Origin: Tranquillimonas rosea
GTDB taxonomy: Bacteria; Pseudomonadota; Alphaproteobacteria; Rhodobacterales; Rhodobacteraceae
Length of the DNA: 64,000 bases
Reading direction: 5' to 3'
NCBI RefSeq assembly: GCF_900111315.1
Contig: NZ_FOGU01000003.1
Coordinates: forward strand, 62,001 to 126,000
Shown here: in pieces, positions 17,225-26,444 of the stretch
How the letters are laid out: each line of letters begins with the position of its first letter
Numbering within the stretch: position 1 is the first letter of the stretch
The notes under the pieces: generated by a model
What the model was told of the DNA's origin: nothing
What the model saw: the letters and a program-made list of their open reading frames with translations, nothing else
Databases searched by the model: none
Position numbers and translations under genes: made by a program

Positions 17225-17254
17225 GGCCCGCCCGTCACCGGGCGGGCCTTTTTT
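17225..17254 (+). terminator. Rho-independent terminator after the purine operon
   Basis: A perfect 10-bp stem GGCCCGCCCG / CGGGCGGGCC with loop TCAC is followed by six T. It lies 31 bp after the binding-protein stop codon and closes the operon that starts at xdhA. Confidence 0.9.
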
Positions 17255-17379
17255 CGCGCGCCTCCCGTGTCACCTTCCGGCCACGCATGGGCGCCATCAT
17301 GCACGCGAGCGGGCGCTCGCCCTCGCCCGCCGTCCCGGCCCGCTTCCCATGACACCGAAGCCGTGACACTCTTCGGCCC

Positions 17380-18312
17380 ATGACCAAGATCACGGCGCCG
17401 GACGGCACTCCGGTCTCTCCATTCTGCTTCGGGGCCATGCAATTCGGCGGCGGGGCCGACGAAGGCACGTCGCGGGCGCTCTACGACGCCTGCCGCAACC
17501 GGGGCGTCAACGCCTTCGACACCGCCCACTCCTATACCGACGGCACGTCCGAGACCTATCTCGGCCGGTTCGCCGCGCGCGAGCGGGACCGCCTCGTCAT
17601 CGCCACCAAGGCCCCCTTTTCGCGGCCGCAGACCCGGTCCGAAATCCTGGCCGGCTTCGACGAGAGCCGGCGTCGTCTCGGCCTCGACAGCGTCGACATC
17701 CTCTACCTGCACCGCTTCGACCCCGACACGCCCCCACAAGAGACGTTCGAGACCCTCGCCCGCCTGCAATCGGACGGTCTGATCCGCCATGTGGGCGTGT
17801 CGAACTATGCCGCCTGGCAGGTGATGCGCGCCCAGGCCGTCGCCGCCGCTTGCGGCACGCGCATCGACATCGTGCAGCCGATGTACAACCTCGTGAAACG
17901 CCAGGCCGAGACCGAGATTCTGCCGATGGCGCTGGACGAGGACATCGCCGTCGCGACCTATTCGCCCCTGGGCGGCGGGCTTCTCAGCGGCAAGTACGCC
18001 GCCGGCGGCACCGGCCGGCTGACCGAGGACGAGCGGTACAGCGCCCGCTACGCGCCCGACTGGATGCACGCCGCGGCCTCCGATCTCGTCACCCTCGCGA
18101 CCGAGGTCGGCACCGACCCCGCCACCCTCGCCGTGGCCTGGGTCGCGCGCCATCCCGCCGTGACGATGCCGATCGTCTCCGCCCGCACGGTGGCGCAATT
18201 GCTTCCCTCGCTTGCGGCGCTCGATTTCGAGCTGGACGATGCCCTGATGGCCCGGCTGTCGGCGCTGAGCCCGGCGCCCGCGCCGGCCACCGACCGGCTG
18301 GAAGAGGCATGA
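17380..18312 (+). CDS. Aldo/keto reductase
   Basis: 310 aa, TIM-barrel oxidoreductase of the AKR superfamily. The catalytic Asp/Tyr lie in AFDTAHSYTDGTSE, the Lys in VIATKAP and the His in ILYLHRFDP; the NADPH-binding end has ATYSPLGGGLLSGKY. It reduces an aldehyde or ketone with NADPH; the substrate is unknown. It overlaps the next FAD oxidoreductase gene by ATGA, and three consecutive genes here are chained by such overlaps. Confidence 0.9.
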   Translation: MTKITAPDGTPVSPFCFGAMQFGGGADEGTSRALYDACRNRGVNAFDTAHSYTDGTSETYLGRFAARERDRLVIATKAPFSRPQTRSEILAGFDESRRRLGLDSVDILYLHRFDPDTPPQETFETLARLQSDGLIRHVGVSNYAAWQVMRAQAVAAACGTRIDIVQPMYNLVKRQAETEILPMALDEDIAVATYSPLGGGLLSGKYAAGGTGRLTEDERYSARYAPDWMHAAASDLVTLATEVGTDPATLAVAWVARHPAVTMPIVSARTVAQLLPSLAALDFELDDALMARLSALSPAPAPATDRLEEA

Positions 18313-19388
18313 TCGACTTCGCGGTGATCGGCGGCGGCATCGCCGGCCTGTCGGCCGCCGCCCGCCTGTCTCATCTGGGCAACGTCACCGTGCTGGAACA
18401 GGAGGCCGCCACCGGCTTCCACGCCTCGGGCCGCTCGGCCGCGCTGTTCGAGGAATCCTACGGACACCCCGCCGTGGTGGCCCTGAACCGCGCCTCGAAG
18501 GCCTATCACGAGACAGCGCATGGCGGCGTCCTGTCGCCGCGCGGCGTGATGGTGGTGGGCCGCGCCGCCGACCGCGACGCCTTCGAGGCCGACCGCGCGA
18601 CGCTCGGCCTCGAAGAGATCGGTCTTGATGAGGCGCGCACGATGATCCCCGTCCTGAACCCCGAGACCGTAGCATTTGCCGGCTACCACCCGGCCGGATG
18701 GGATCTCGACACCGACCTGCAGATGCAGAACTTCATCCGCGAGCTCCGCGGCAACGGCGGCGACATCCGCCTGCGCACGGCGCCCGCGTCGATCGTACGC
18801 ACCGGCACGGGCTGGCGGCTCGAGATGCCGGAGGGCCCGCTCGAGGCCCGCATCCTCGTCAACGCGGCCGGCGCCTGGGCCGATACCGTCGCGCGCCTGG
18901 CCGGCATCGCCCCGAAGGGCATCGTGCCGCACCGCCGCTCCATCGCCCAGCTCCCCGCCCCCGGCGGCCACGACGTCGCGTCCTGGCCCATGGTGATTGG
19001 CGCCGGCGAGACGTGGTACGCCAAGCCCGACGCCGGCAGGCTGCTGGTCTCTCCGGCCGACGAGGACCCGGTGGATCCGCACGACGCCTGGGCCGACGAG
19101 ATGGTCCTGGCCGAAGGCCTTGCCCGCTACGAGGAGATGGTTGCCGAACCGGTCACCCGCGTCCTGACCAGTTGGGCCGGACTGCGCAGCTTCGCCCCCG
19201 ACCGCGTTCTCGTCATCGGTCCCGATCCCGCCGACGCACACTTCCTCTGGTGCGCCGGACAGGGCGGATACGGCTTCCAGACCGCTCCCGCCGCAAGCCG
19301 CCTGCTCGCCGATCTCGCCGGCGGCACGCACCCCGACCTCGACCCCGCCCTCGTCGCAGCCCTCTCGCCAGCAAGGTTCGCCCCATGA
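18309..19388 (+). CDS. FAD-dependent oxidoreductase (glycine/D-amino-acid oxidase family)
   Basis: 359 aa, DAO-family flavoprotein. The dinucleotide-binding motif VIGGGIAGLSAAARL is at the start, followed by the FAD segment HASGRSAALFEESYG and a C-terminal FAD loop WCAGQGGYGFQTAPA. It probably oxidises an amino or hydroxy acid. It is transcribed with the upstream aldo/keto reductase and the downstream GH25 gene, with 4-bp overlaps on both sides; the grouping does not suggest an obvious pathway. Confidence 0.87.
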   Translation: MIDFAVIGGGIAGLSAAARLSHLGNVTVLEQEAATGFHASGRSAALFEESYGHPAVVALNRASKAYHETAHGGVLSPRGVMVVGRAADRDAFEADRATLGLEEIGLDEARTMIPVLNPETVAFAGYHPAGWDLDTDLQMQNFIRELRGNGGDIRLRTAPASIVRTGTGWRLEMPEGPLEARILVNAAGAWADTVARLAGIAPKGIVPHRRSIAQLPAPGGHDVASWPMVIGAGETWYAKPDAGRLLVSPADEDPVDPHDAWADEMVLAEGLARYEEMVAEPVTRVLTSWAGLRSFAPDRVLVIGPDPADAHFLWCAGQGGYGFQTAPAASRLLADLAGGTHPDLDPALVAALSPARFAP

Positions 19389-20164
19389 TCCGCACCCTCG
19401 CCACGACGTCGCTTCTCCTGCTCGCCGCCTGCGGCGGCCAGGCCACCGCGCCGGTCTCGCCCGACATGCCCCCGGTGACCCGCGCCTTCACTGACACCGA
19501 CCCCGTCGATTTCCGCGGTCCCGGCCCCGACGCCTACCCCGTGCACGGCATCGACGCCGCCCGATACCAGGGCCGGATCGACTTCCGCGCCGCGCGCGAT
19601 GCGGGCGTCGGCTTCGCCTATCTCAAGGCGACCGAGGGCGGCGACCGCGTCGACGAGGCCTTCGCCGGCAACTGGGCCGCCGCCGCCCGGGCCGGGGTGG
19701 CCCGCGGCGCCTACCATTTCTACTATTTCTGCACCCCTCCCGAGGTGCAGGCCCGCTGGTTCATCGCCAACGTCCCGAAACAGACGGGCAGCCTGCCGCC
19801 CGTGCTCGACCTCGAGTGGAACCCGTTCTCGCCCACCTGCACCCACCGCCCGCCCGCGGCCGAGGTGCGCGCCCAGGCCGACAGGTTCCTCGACATCCTC
19901 GAGCGCCACTACGGCCAGCGCCCTGTGATCTACACCACCCCGGATTTCTGGGAGCGCAACGACATCGCCCGTCTCGGCGAGGAGGTCTGGCTGCGCAGCA
20001 CCGCCGCCCATCCGTCCGAGACCTATCCGGGCGCCGACTGGCATTTCTGGCAGTATACCGGCACCGGCCGCATCCGCGGCGTCGCCGGCCCCGTCGACAT
20101 CAACGCCTTCGCCGGCTCGCGCCGCGACTGGCAGATCTGGCTCGCCCGCCGCGCTATCCGCTGA
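19385..20164 (+). CDS. GH25 lysozyme-like lipoprotein
   Basis: 259 aa with a lipoprotein signal (LLLLAACGGQ). The glycoside hydrolase family 25 fold is shown by HGIDAARYQGRIDFRAARDAG, AYLKATEGG, RGAYHFYYF, LPPVLDLEWN and VDINAFAG. The conserved acidic residues of the active site (Asp in HGID, Asp/Glu in LDLEW) are present, so N-acetylmuramidase activity is plausible. It is expected in the periplasm, anchored to a membrane, acting on peptidoglycan. Confidence 0.88.
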   Translation: MIRTLATTSLLLLAACGGQATAPVSPDMPPVTRAFTDTDPVDFRGPGPDAYPVHGIDAARYQGRIDFRAARDAGVGFAYLKATEGGDRVDEAFAGNWAAAARAGVARGAYHFYYFCTPPEVQARWFIANVPKQTGSLPPVLDLEWNPFSPTCTHRPPAAEVRAQADRFLDILERHYGQRPVIYTTPDFWERNDIARLGEEVWLRSTAAHPSETYPGADWHFWQYTGTGRIRGVAGPVDINAFAGSRRDWQIWLARRAIR

Positions 20165-20166
20165 AC

Positions 20167-20232
20167 TTTCTTCGGCCCCGAAATATCCCGGGGGAGTCCG
20201 CCCGACAGGGCGGACGGGGGCAGCGCCCCCGC
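20167..20232 (-). repeat. Dispersed GC-rich palindromic repeat, copy 2
   Basis: Read on the minus strand it gives GGGGGCGCTGCCCCC, a short palindromic stem, CTCCCCCGGGATATTTCGGGG and CCGAAGAAAG. It begins right after the GH25 stop codon, so it may also act as a transcript-end hairpin. Confidence 0.8.
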
Positions 20233-20355
20233 GATCGCGGCGCCGGAGGCGACGCAAGATGTCGTGTGCGCCGCAGGCGCGCCGCGTGATCGGCGGGAAC
20301 CCCCGCCCGGCCCATCCTGTTCTCCCGGTAACGCAACCACGAACAGGAGGCCGCC

Positions 20356-20580
20356 ATGGACTGGGATCAGGTCAAGGGCAACTGGAAGCAGATGAAAGGC
20401 CGCGTGCAGGCCCGCTGGGGTCAGCTCACGGACGACGAGGTCGAAGAGGCCGCGGGCAACCGCGAGCGGCTCGAAGGCCTCATCCAGGAGCGCTACGGCG
20501 AGACCAAGGAGCAGGTCCGCGCCGATGTGGACAGCTGGCTCGCCGACGAGGACGCCAACGACCAGACGCACCGCGCCTGA
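20356..20580 (+). CDS. CsbD family stress protein
   Basis: 74 aa, small, charged and without membrane segments. MDWDQVKGNWKQMKGRVQ followed by WGQLTDDEVEEAAGNRE is the CsbD-like helix pattern. These proteins are abundant under general stress in many bacteria; their molecular role is unknown. An AGGAGG-like ribosome-binding site precedes the ATG. It is monocistronic and ends at a GC hairpin shared with the convergent gene. Confidence 0.9.
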   Translation: MDWDQVKGNWKQMKGRVQARWGQLTDDEVEEAAGNRERLEGLIQERYGETKEQVRADVDSWLADEDANDQTHRA

Positions 20581-20589
20581 CATCGCCGC

Positions 20590-20614
20590 GCCCGGCCTCC
20601 GATGGGGGCCGGGC
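20590..20614. terminator. GC hairpin between convergent genes
   Basis: Stem GCCCGGCCTCC / GGGGGCCGGGC (one G-T pair) with loop GAT, between the CsbD stop and the end of the minus-strand lipoprotein gene. There is no T-run, so it is only a probable bidirectional terminator. Confidence 0.5.
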
Positions 20615-20629
20615 CGCCGCGCCTGGCGA

Positions 20630-21157
20630 TCAGGCTTCGATCTGCTCGCGCGCCTGGTCCGCGAACGCCGTCAGCAACTGGCGGTAGAAGCGGTCCGACG
20701 AATTCACCGCCGCGCCGAACAGGGCCCCCGTCCGGGTCTCGGCCGCCGCCCCCGCCACGACATCGATGACGTAGCTCGCGATTGTGGCGTTCGACCCGTT
20801 CTCGATGAGACGCACGGTCCCCTGCAGCCGCGACTGGTCGCCGCCGAAGGCCGTGCGCGCGCTGTTGGCGAGGTTGAGCCGCGCCACGTCGACCTCCATC
20901 CGCGCGCCGCCGCCGCCCTGGATGCGGCTGCTGAATTCCTGCTCCAGCACCCCCTGCAGATCGGGTCCGAGGCGGCTGGAATACTGCGCCGCGCGGCTGT
21001 TCTCATAGCCCGCCCCCGAGGTCGACACCGTCACCCCCGAGAAGGTCAGGTTCGAGGCCGCGGCGCGGCTCAGCGGATTGCTCCGCGGCATCGGTGCGCA
21101 GGCCGCCAGGCCGAGCGCGGCACCGCCGGTCAACAGGAACACTCTGCGTGTGGTCAT
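20630..21157 (-). CDS. Hypothetical lipoprotein
   Basis: 175 aa from the ATG at 21157 (MTTRRVFLLTGG). The signal has a twin-Arg-like TTRRVFLLTGGAALGLAAC pattern ending in a lipobox. The mature part alternates strands and ends in an amphipathic helix (SDRFYRQLLTAFADQAREQIEA). I believe it is a small roseobacter-type conserved lipoprotein, but I cannot name the family securely or give a function. It converges on csbD and precedes panB on the same strand. Confidence 0.75.
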   Translation of the reverse strand: MTTRRVFLLTGGAALGLAACAPMPRSNPLSRAAASNLTFSGVTVSTSGAGYENSRAAQYSSRLGPDLQGVLEQEFSSRIQGGGGARMEVDVARLNLANSARTAFGGDQSRLQGTVRLIENGSNATIASYVIDVVAGAAAETRTGALFGAAVNSSDRFYRQLLTAFADQAREQIEA

Positions 21158-21228
21158 GGGATACACTCCGGTTCGTTACGCTGCCGACCCGCCCTCCACG
21201 GGTCTCCGTGTCGGGGCCGGCACATCCC

Positions 21229-22044
21229 TCAACTGTAGGTCTGGTCGTCGGTGGGGAAACTCCGGTCGCGCACATCGCGCGCATAGCCTTCGACCGCGGT
21301 CTCGATCTCTTCGGCCAGCCGCCCGTAGACCTTCACGAATTTCGGCGGCTTGGGATTAAGGCCCAGCATGTCCTCGAGCACCAGGATCTGGCCGTCGCAC
21401 TCGGCGCTGGCACCGATGCCGATGGTCGGAATCGCGATCTGCTTCGAGATCTTGGCGGCGAGACGTTCGACCATGCCCTCGAGAACCACGGCGAAGGCCC
21501 CCGCCTCGGCCACCGCGCGGGCATCTGCCTCGTGGGCGGGCCAGCTGTCCTCGTCGCGGCCCTGGGTCTTGAAGCCGCCCATCACGTGGCTCGATTGCGG
21601 CGTCAGGCCGATATGCGCCATGACCGGGATGCCGCGCTCGGTCAGGAAGCGGATGGTCTCGGCCATGCGGGCCCCGCCCTCCAGCTTGACCGCGCCGCAC
21701 CCGGTCTCCTTCATGATCTTCGCGGCGTTGCGGAAGGCGACGTTCGGGCTTTCCTCGTAGGTACCGAACGGCATGTCCACCACGATCAGCGACCTGCTGG
21801 TGCCGCGCACCACGGCGCGGCCGTGCATGATCATCAGGTCCAGCGGCACGCCCACGGTCGACTCCATGCCGTGCATCACCATCCCCAGGCTGTCGCCCAC
21901 CAGGATGAAGTCGGCGTACTTGTCCACGATGGCCGCGGTGTGCGCATGGTACGAGGTCAGCGAGACGATGGGCTCGCCGCCCTTGCGCGCCGCGATCTGG
22001 GGCACGGTCTTGCGGCGGACGGGTTTGTGGCTTTCTGTGCTCAT
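21229..22044 (-). CDS. panB: 3-methyl-2-oxobutanoate hydroxymethyltransferase
   Basis: 271 aa, normal length. PanB signatures include [35 protein letters not shown]-type ([12 protein letters not shown]), [11 protein letters not shown] and TIGIGAS. It transfers a hydroxymethyl group from methylene-THF to 2-oxoisovalerate, the first step of pantothenate synthesis. It overlaps panC by 4 bp, with panC upstream in the operon. Confidence 0.96.
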   Translation of the reverse strand: MSTESHKPVRRKTVPQIAARKGGEPIVSLTSYHAHTAAIVDKYADFILVGDSLGMVMHGMESTVGVPLDLMIMHGRAVVRGTSRSLIVVDMPFGTYEESPNVAFRNAAKIMKETGCGAVKLEGGARMAETIRFLTERGIPVMAHIGLTPQSSHVMGGFKTQGRDEDSWPAHEADARAVAEAGAFAVVLEGMVERLAAKISKQIAIPTIGIGASAECDGQILVLEDMLGLNPKPPKFVKVYGRLAEEIETAVEGYARDVRDRSFPTDDQTYS

Positions 22045-22898
22045 GTCTTTCCTTTCGGGGTCACGACACGCTGGTCGATCAGGAGAACGTCGCCGAACCG
22101 TGCGGCAAGCAGCACCACGAGCGGCCCGGAGGGCACGCCCTGGACCGGCGCCAGGGTCTGCGCGTCCCGGATGTCAACGGATTGAAGCCCGGCGCGCGGT
22201 GCGCTGTCGATCTCGCCGCGCACGGCGGCCTTGATGTCGGAGACGCGCGCGCCCGTCGCGGCGATACGTTCCGCCGCGTCGAGCGACGCGTTCAGTACCG
22301 GTGCCGCGGCGCGGTCCTCGGCCGACAGCCGCACATTGCGCGAGGACATGGCCAGCCCGTCCGCCTCGCGGACAGTCGGCACGCCGTGCACCGCGACTGG
22401 ACTGTCCAGGTCGCGGACCATCGCCCGGATCACGCAGAGCTGCTGGTAGTCCTTCTCGCCGAAATAGGCGGCGTCGGGCTGGACGATGTTGAACAGCTTG
22501 GTCACCACCGTGGCGACGCCCCGATAGTGGCCGGGCCGCAGGCGGCCCATCAGCACCCGCGACAGGCGCGTCGTCTCGACGATGGTCTGCCGGTCGGGGT
22601 GATACATCTCGTCGACCGAGGGCAGGAACACGGCATCGACGCCCTCGCGCCGCAACAGATCGAGATCGCGCTCGATGTCGCGCGGATAGGTCGCCAGGTC
22701 CTCGCGCGGGCCGAACTGCGTGGGATTGACGAAGATCGACACGACGGTCCGGTCGTTGGCGGCGCGGGCGGCGCGGACCAGGCTCAGGTGTCCCTCGTGC
22801 AGATATCCCATGGTCGGCACGAGCGCCACGCTCTCGCCCGCGCGGCGATACTCCGCGACAGCCGCGCGGATGTCGGCTTTGGTCTCGGCGGTCTGCAT
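22041..22898 (-). CDS. panC: Pantothenate synthetase
   Basis: 285 aa from the ATG at 22898 (MQTAETKAD). The nucleotidyltransferase HIGH-like motif is in [33 protein letters not shown] and SSRNVRLS are typical. It condenses pantoate and beta-alanine with ATP. The upstream start on the same frame (22964) would add 22 unconserved residues and is not preferred. Coupled to panB. Confidence 0.96.
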   Translation of the reverse strand: MQTAETKADIRAAVAEYRRAGESVALVPTMGYLHEGHLSLVRAARAANDRTVVSIFVNPTQFGPREDLATYPRDIERDLDLLRREGVDAVFLPSVDEMYHPDRQTIVETTRLSRVLMGRLRPGHYRGVATVVTKLFNIVQPDAAYFGEKDYQQLCVIRAMVRDLDSPVAVHGVPTVREADGLAMSSRNVRLSAEDRAAAPVLNASLDAAERIAATGARVSDIKAAVRGEIDSAPRAGLQSVDIRDAQTLAPVQGVPSGPLVVLLAARFGDVLLIDQRVVTPKGKT

Positions 22899-22973
22899 GT
22901 CTGCCCCCTCCTCGGTGCGGCTCCGCACCCGCGAATGTCTAGGACGCGAGACCACGGGGGGCAAGGAGACGCC

Positions 22974-23624
22974 TCAGGCCGCGCGCGGCCACGCCTGCGG
23001 CAGGGTCGGGCTGACCTTCGCCTCCATCAGAGCGATGTACTTGTCGACCCGGTGATCCTCGCCGACATTCACCTCGGGCGGGCTGAGCCAGTAGACGCTG
23101 CCGAGATGGCGGAACCCCATGAAGTCGGGCGGCACGTGGCAGACCGTGTCGTCGGTTCGGCAGACATTCACCACCCATCCCTCACCCGGAAAAGGCCTGT
23201 CGCCGCGCAGGGTCCGCGGGCTGGCCAGCGCGATCGTCGGCAGTTTCAGCGAGGCGCCCACGATCTGCGCGGACGCCGCGCCCAGCGAATGTCCGATGAT
23301 GTACCTGAGCGGCTGCGGCTTGGCGAAGGTATAGACGATCTGCGCATGTTCGAGGAACCCGCCGTGCCAGCGCGCGCCGCTGTCCCCGTGCGCGACGGCG
23401 AATCCGTGCCGCTCGACCCGGTCGCGACCGCCGAGGTCGAAATTGAACTGGAACCAGTCCGAGAACTCGTTGGTGCCAGGGATCACCAGGATCCCGCCCT
23501 TCAACGTGCAGGCCTGGACGCCGCGGATATCGATCTGCTGGACGATCTCGAGCTCGGGGTCGCGGTCGCGGTCGTAGACGCGCAGCATCATCTGCGCCGC
23601 CTCCAGCAATGACAGGGATTTCAT
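22974..23624 (-). CDS. Lipase class 3-like alpha/beta hydrolase
   Basis: 216 aa from the ATG at 23624 (MKSLSLLEAAQMM). The nucleophile elbow GHSLGAASAQ and the oxyanion-side segment LVIPGTNEFSDW fit the class 3 lipase fold, with a later Asp and His (RTDDTVCHVP, GEDHRVDKY) available for the triad. There is no signal peptide, so it is probably cytosolic or released another way. The substrate is unknown. A GGAAAGGAATTGGCC-like purine-rich site precedes the start codon. Confidence 0.75.
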   Translation of the reverse strand: MKSLSLLEAAQMMLRVYDRDRDPELEIVQQIDIRGVQACTLKGGILVIPGTNEFSDWFQFNFDLGGRDRVERHGFAVAHGDSGARWHGGFLEHAQIVYTFAKPQPLRYIIGHSLGAASAQIVGASLKLPTIALASPRTLRGDRPFPGEGWVVNVCRTDDTVCHVPPDFMGFRHLGSVYWLSPPEVNVGEDHRVDKYIALMEAKVSPTLPQAWPRAA

Positions 23625-23842
23625 GGCCAATTCCTTTCCTGAAATGTTCTCGCGTCCCGTCAAAAATACACGGGCCGGTTGAATGACACCCTGCACAGCC
23701 CTCCGAGTCCAGAAGTTTCCCTCGGGTCAGGTGCGGCGACGTCGGTTTGAAGCGATGGGACGTCGGCTCCGCCTGACAGCGCGGGCGGAGCCAATGCGAC
23801 ACCGGACCCAGCCCGAAGCAACTGCAGACGCGGACATCACCC

Positions 23843-26335
23843 ATGAAGACAGAAGTCAAAGCCCTGGTGGTCGGCGGCGGCGCCGTCGGCACCTCGATCG
23901 CCTACCACCTTGCCAAGGCCGGTTGGTCGGACGTGATGCTGTTGGAGCGGGACGAGCTCACGAGCGGCTCAACCTGGCACGCGGCGGGACTGCTGCCGTA
24001 TTTCAACATGGGCTACGCCACGACCCACATCCACGACTACTCGATCAGGTTCTACAAGACCCTCGAGGAAGAGACCGGCCTGAACGCCGGCTTCTCGGTC
24101 GTCGGCAACCTGCGCATGGCCCGCACGCAGGAGCGGATGGACGAGTACATGCTTTACGCCGCGACGGCCGAGACGATCGGCGTGCCCTTCGAGTGGCTCT
24201 CGCCGCAGGAGATCGCCGAGCGCTATCCGCTGGTGCGCAGCGATGACCTGAAGGGCGGGATCCTTCATCCCACCGACGGCTACATCAACCCCGCCGACGT
24301 CACCATGGCGATGGCCAAGGGCGCCCGGCAGCGCGGCGTCACGATCGAGCGCCGCTGGCAGGTCGACGGCTATGCCTGGGACGGCGAGGCCTGGACGGTC
24401 AGCTGCACCAAGATGGCCGAAAAGGGCGGCAACCTCGTCCCCACCGACGAAAAGGTGGACATCCGCGCCGAGCATGTCGTCACCGCGACGGGCAACCACG
24501 CCCAGCGGACAGCCCGACAGCTGGGCATCAAGATGCCGGCGATCCCGGTCGAGCATCAGTATGTCGTGACCGAAGCCGACCCCGCGCTGGTCGAATGGCG
24601 CGAGGCGGGCAACCCGCAGCATCCCGTCCTGCGCGACGCCGACGCGAAATGGTATGTCCGCGAAGAGCGCGGCGGCTGGATCCTCGGCCCCTATGAGAAG
24701 GGCGCGCCGGCCTGTTTCGAGTTCGGGGTGCCCGACACCTTCCGCGCCGACCTCTTCCCCCTCGATCTCGACCGGATCGAGGAGGAGTACATGGAGTTCA
24801 TCCACCGGATCCCGTCCTCCGAGACCGTGGGTCTCAAGGACGATTACAACGGCCCGATCTGCTACACGCCCGACGGCAACCCCCTGCTGGGGCCCGCGCC
24901 GGGACTGCGGAACATGTGGCTGGCCGAGGGATTCAGCTTCGGCATCACCGCCGCCGGCGGCGCCGGCTACTACCTCGCGCAGCGGATGGTCGAGGGCGAC
25001 GCCGAGATCGACATGGCCGTGCTGGATCCGCGCCGCTTCGGCGATTGGATGACCACCGAGTACGCCGCGCGCAAGAACGAGGAGGCGTACGACCACGTCT
25101 ACGTCCTGCACCACCCCGACGAGGAACGCCCCGCCGCGCGGCCGCTCAAGACCGCGCCGTGCTATGACCGGATGGCGGCGCAGGGGGCGCAGTTCGGCTG
25201 CGTCAACGGCTGGGAGCGGCCGAACTACTTCGCACCGCAGGGCTTCGACGACCACGCCGCGCGCTCGTTCCGGCGCGGCGGCTGGTGGCAACACGCGCGG
25301 GCCGAGGCCGAGGCACTGCGCGAGACCGCCGGGCTGATCGATGTCACGCCCTTCGCCAAGCACATCCTGTCGGGCCCCGGCGCGACCGCCTTCCTCGACT
25401 GGTTCACCAGCAACCGGCTGCCGAAGGTCGGGCGCATCAACCTGACCTATGCGCTGACCGAAGCCGGCACGACGCACAGCGAGTACACGATCGTCCGCAA
25501 GGCCGAGAACACCTACTACATGGTCTCGTCCGGCGCGTGGGAGACCTACGACCGCGACTATCTCAAGCGCGCCATCGAGGACACGCAGGGCCGCTTCGGC
25601 CCGGTGTTCCTGCAGGAGGTAACCGGGCAGTACGGCGTGTTCGCGCTGGCCGGGCCGCGCGCGCGGGACATCCTCAAGGAGCTGATCCGCGATCCCGACC
25701 CCGAGACCGCCCTGTCGAACAAGCGCTTCCCGTGGCTGTCGGCGCGGGACATCGAGCTGAAGATGTGCCCCACCACCGCGATCCGCGTCGCCTATACCGG
25801 CGAGCTGGGCTGGGAATTGCATCACCCGATGGAAATGCAGACCTATCTCTTCGACCGGCTGATGGAGGCCGGCGCGTCGCACGGCATGAAGCTGGTGGGC
25901 GCGCGCGCGATGAACTGGCTCCGGCAGGAAAAGTCCTACCGCGCCTTCGGCGCCGAACTGGGCCGCGATTCAACGCCGCTCGAGGCCGGGCTCGACCGCT
26001 TCGTCGATCTCGAGAAGGAATTCCGCGGCAAGGAGCCGATGCTGGCGACGGGCCACCGCATGAAATGCGTGACCGTGCTGATCGACGGCCCGCAGGACGC
26101 CGACCCGTGGGGCCGCGAGGCGCTGTATCTCGGCAACGAGAAGGTCGGACGGCTGACCTCGGGCGGGTATTCCGTGGTCTCGGGCAAGTCCATCGGGATG
26201 GGCTATGTCCGCCCCGATCTCGCCGTGCCGGGCACGCGCCTGCAACTCCGGATGTTCCGCGAGCTGTGGCCGGCCGAGATCGTCGAGGACAGCCCTCACG
26301 ATCCGACGAACGCGAGAATTCGTGTGGATTCCTAG
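23843..26335 (+). CDS. Dimethylglycine/sarcosine dehydrogenase-like FAD protein with GcvT domain
   Basis: 830 aa. The N-terminal DAO domain starts ALVVGGGAVGTSIAYHLAKAG, and STWHAAGL carries the histidine that is covalently flavinylated in this family. From about residue 440 a GcvT-type folate-binding domain and its C-terminal barrel follow (FDRLMEAGASHGMKLVGARAMNWLRQEKSYRAFG; TSGGYSVVSGKSIGMGYVRP). It demethylates N-methylated glycines and passes the one-carbon unit to tetrahydrofolate, a common way for roseobacters to use choline/betaine products. It stands alone and ends at a hairpin terminator. Confidence 0.88.
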   Translation: MKTEVKALVVGGGAVGTSIAYHLAKAGWSDVMLLERDELTSGSTWHAAGLLPYFNMGYATTHIHDYSIRFYKTLEEETGLNAGFSVVGNLRMARTQERMDEYMLYAATAETIGVPFEWLSPQEIAERYPLVRSDDLKGGILHPTDGYINPADVTMAMAKGARQRGVTIERRWQVDGYAWDGEAWTVSCTKMAEKGGNLVPTDEKVDIRAEHVVTATGNHAQRTARQLGIKMPAIPVEHQYVVTEADPALVEWREAGNPQHPVLRDADAKWYVREERGGWILGPYEKGAPACFEFGVPDTFRADLFPLDLDRIEEEYMEFIHRIPSSETVGLKDDYNGPICYTPDGNPLLGPAPGLRNMWLAEGFSFGITAAGGAGYYLAQRMVEGDAEIDMAVLDPRRFGDWMTTEYAARKNEEAYDHVYVLHHPDEERPAARPLKTAPCYDRMAAQGAQFGCVNGWERPNYFAPQGFDDHAARSFRRGGWWQHARAEAEALRETAGLIDVTPFAKHILSGPGATAFLDWFTSNRLPKVGRINLTYALTEAGTTHSEYTIVRKAENTYYMVSSGAWETYDRDYLKRAIEDTQGRFGPVFLQEVTGQYGVFALAGPRARDILKELIRDPDPETALSNKRFPWLSARDIELKMCPTTAIRVAYTGELGWELHHPMEMQTYLFDRLMEAGASHGMKLVGARAMNWLRQEKSYRAFGAELGRDSTPLEAGLDRFVDLEKEFRGKEPMLATGHRMKCVTVLIDGPQDADPWGREALYLGNEKVGRLTSGGYSVVSGKSIGMGYVRPDLAVPGTRLQLRMFRELWPAEIVEDSPHDPTNARIRVDS

Positions 26336-26347
26336 ATATTTTTTCGC

Positions 26348-26379
26348 ACGCGCCGCCAATTCTGCCGCTGGCGGCGCGT
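26348..26379 (+). terminator. Hairpin terminator after the FAD/GcvT gene
   Basis: Perfect 11-bp stem ACGCGCCGCCA / TGGCGGCGCGT with a 10-nt loop, followed by CGTTTCCTT. It lies 12 bp past the stop codon. Confidence 0.75.
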
Positions 26380-26444
26380 CGTTTCCTTAAAGTTGCCGCA
26401 CACGGCTGGCCCTATCGCGAAAAGTGCGAAAGGGAATCGGTGCG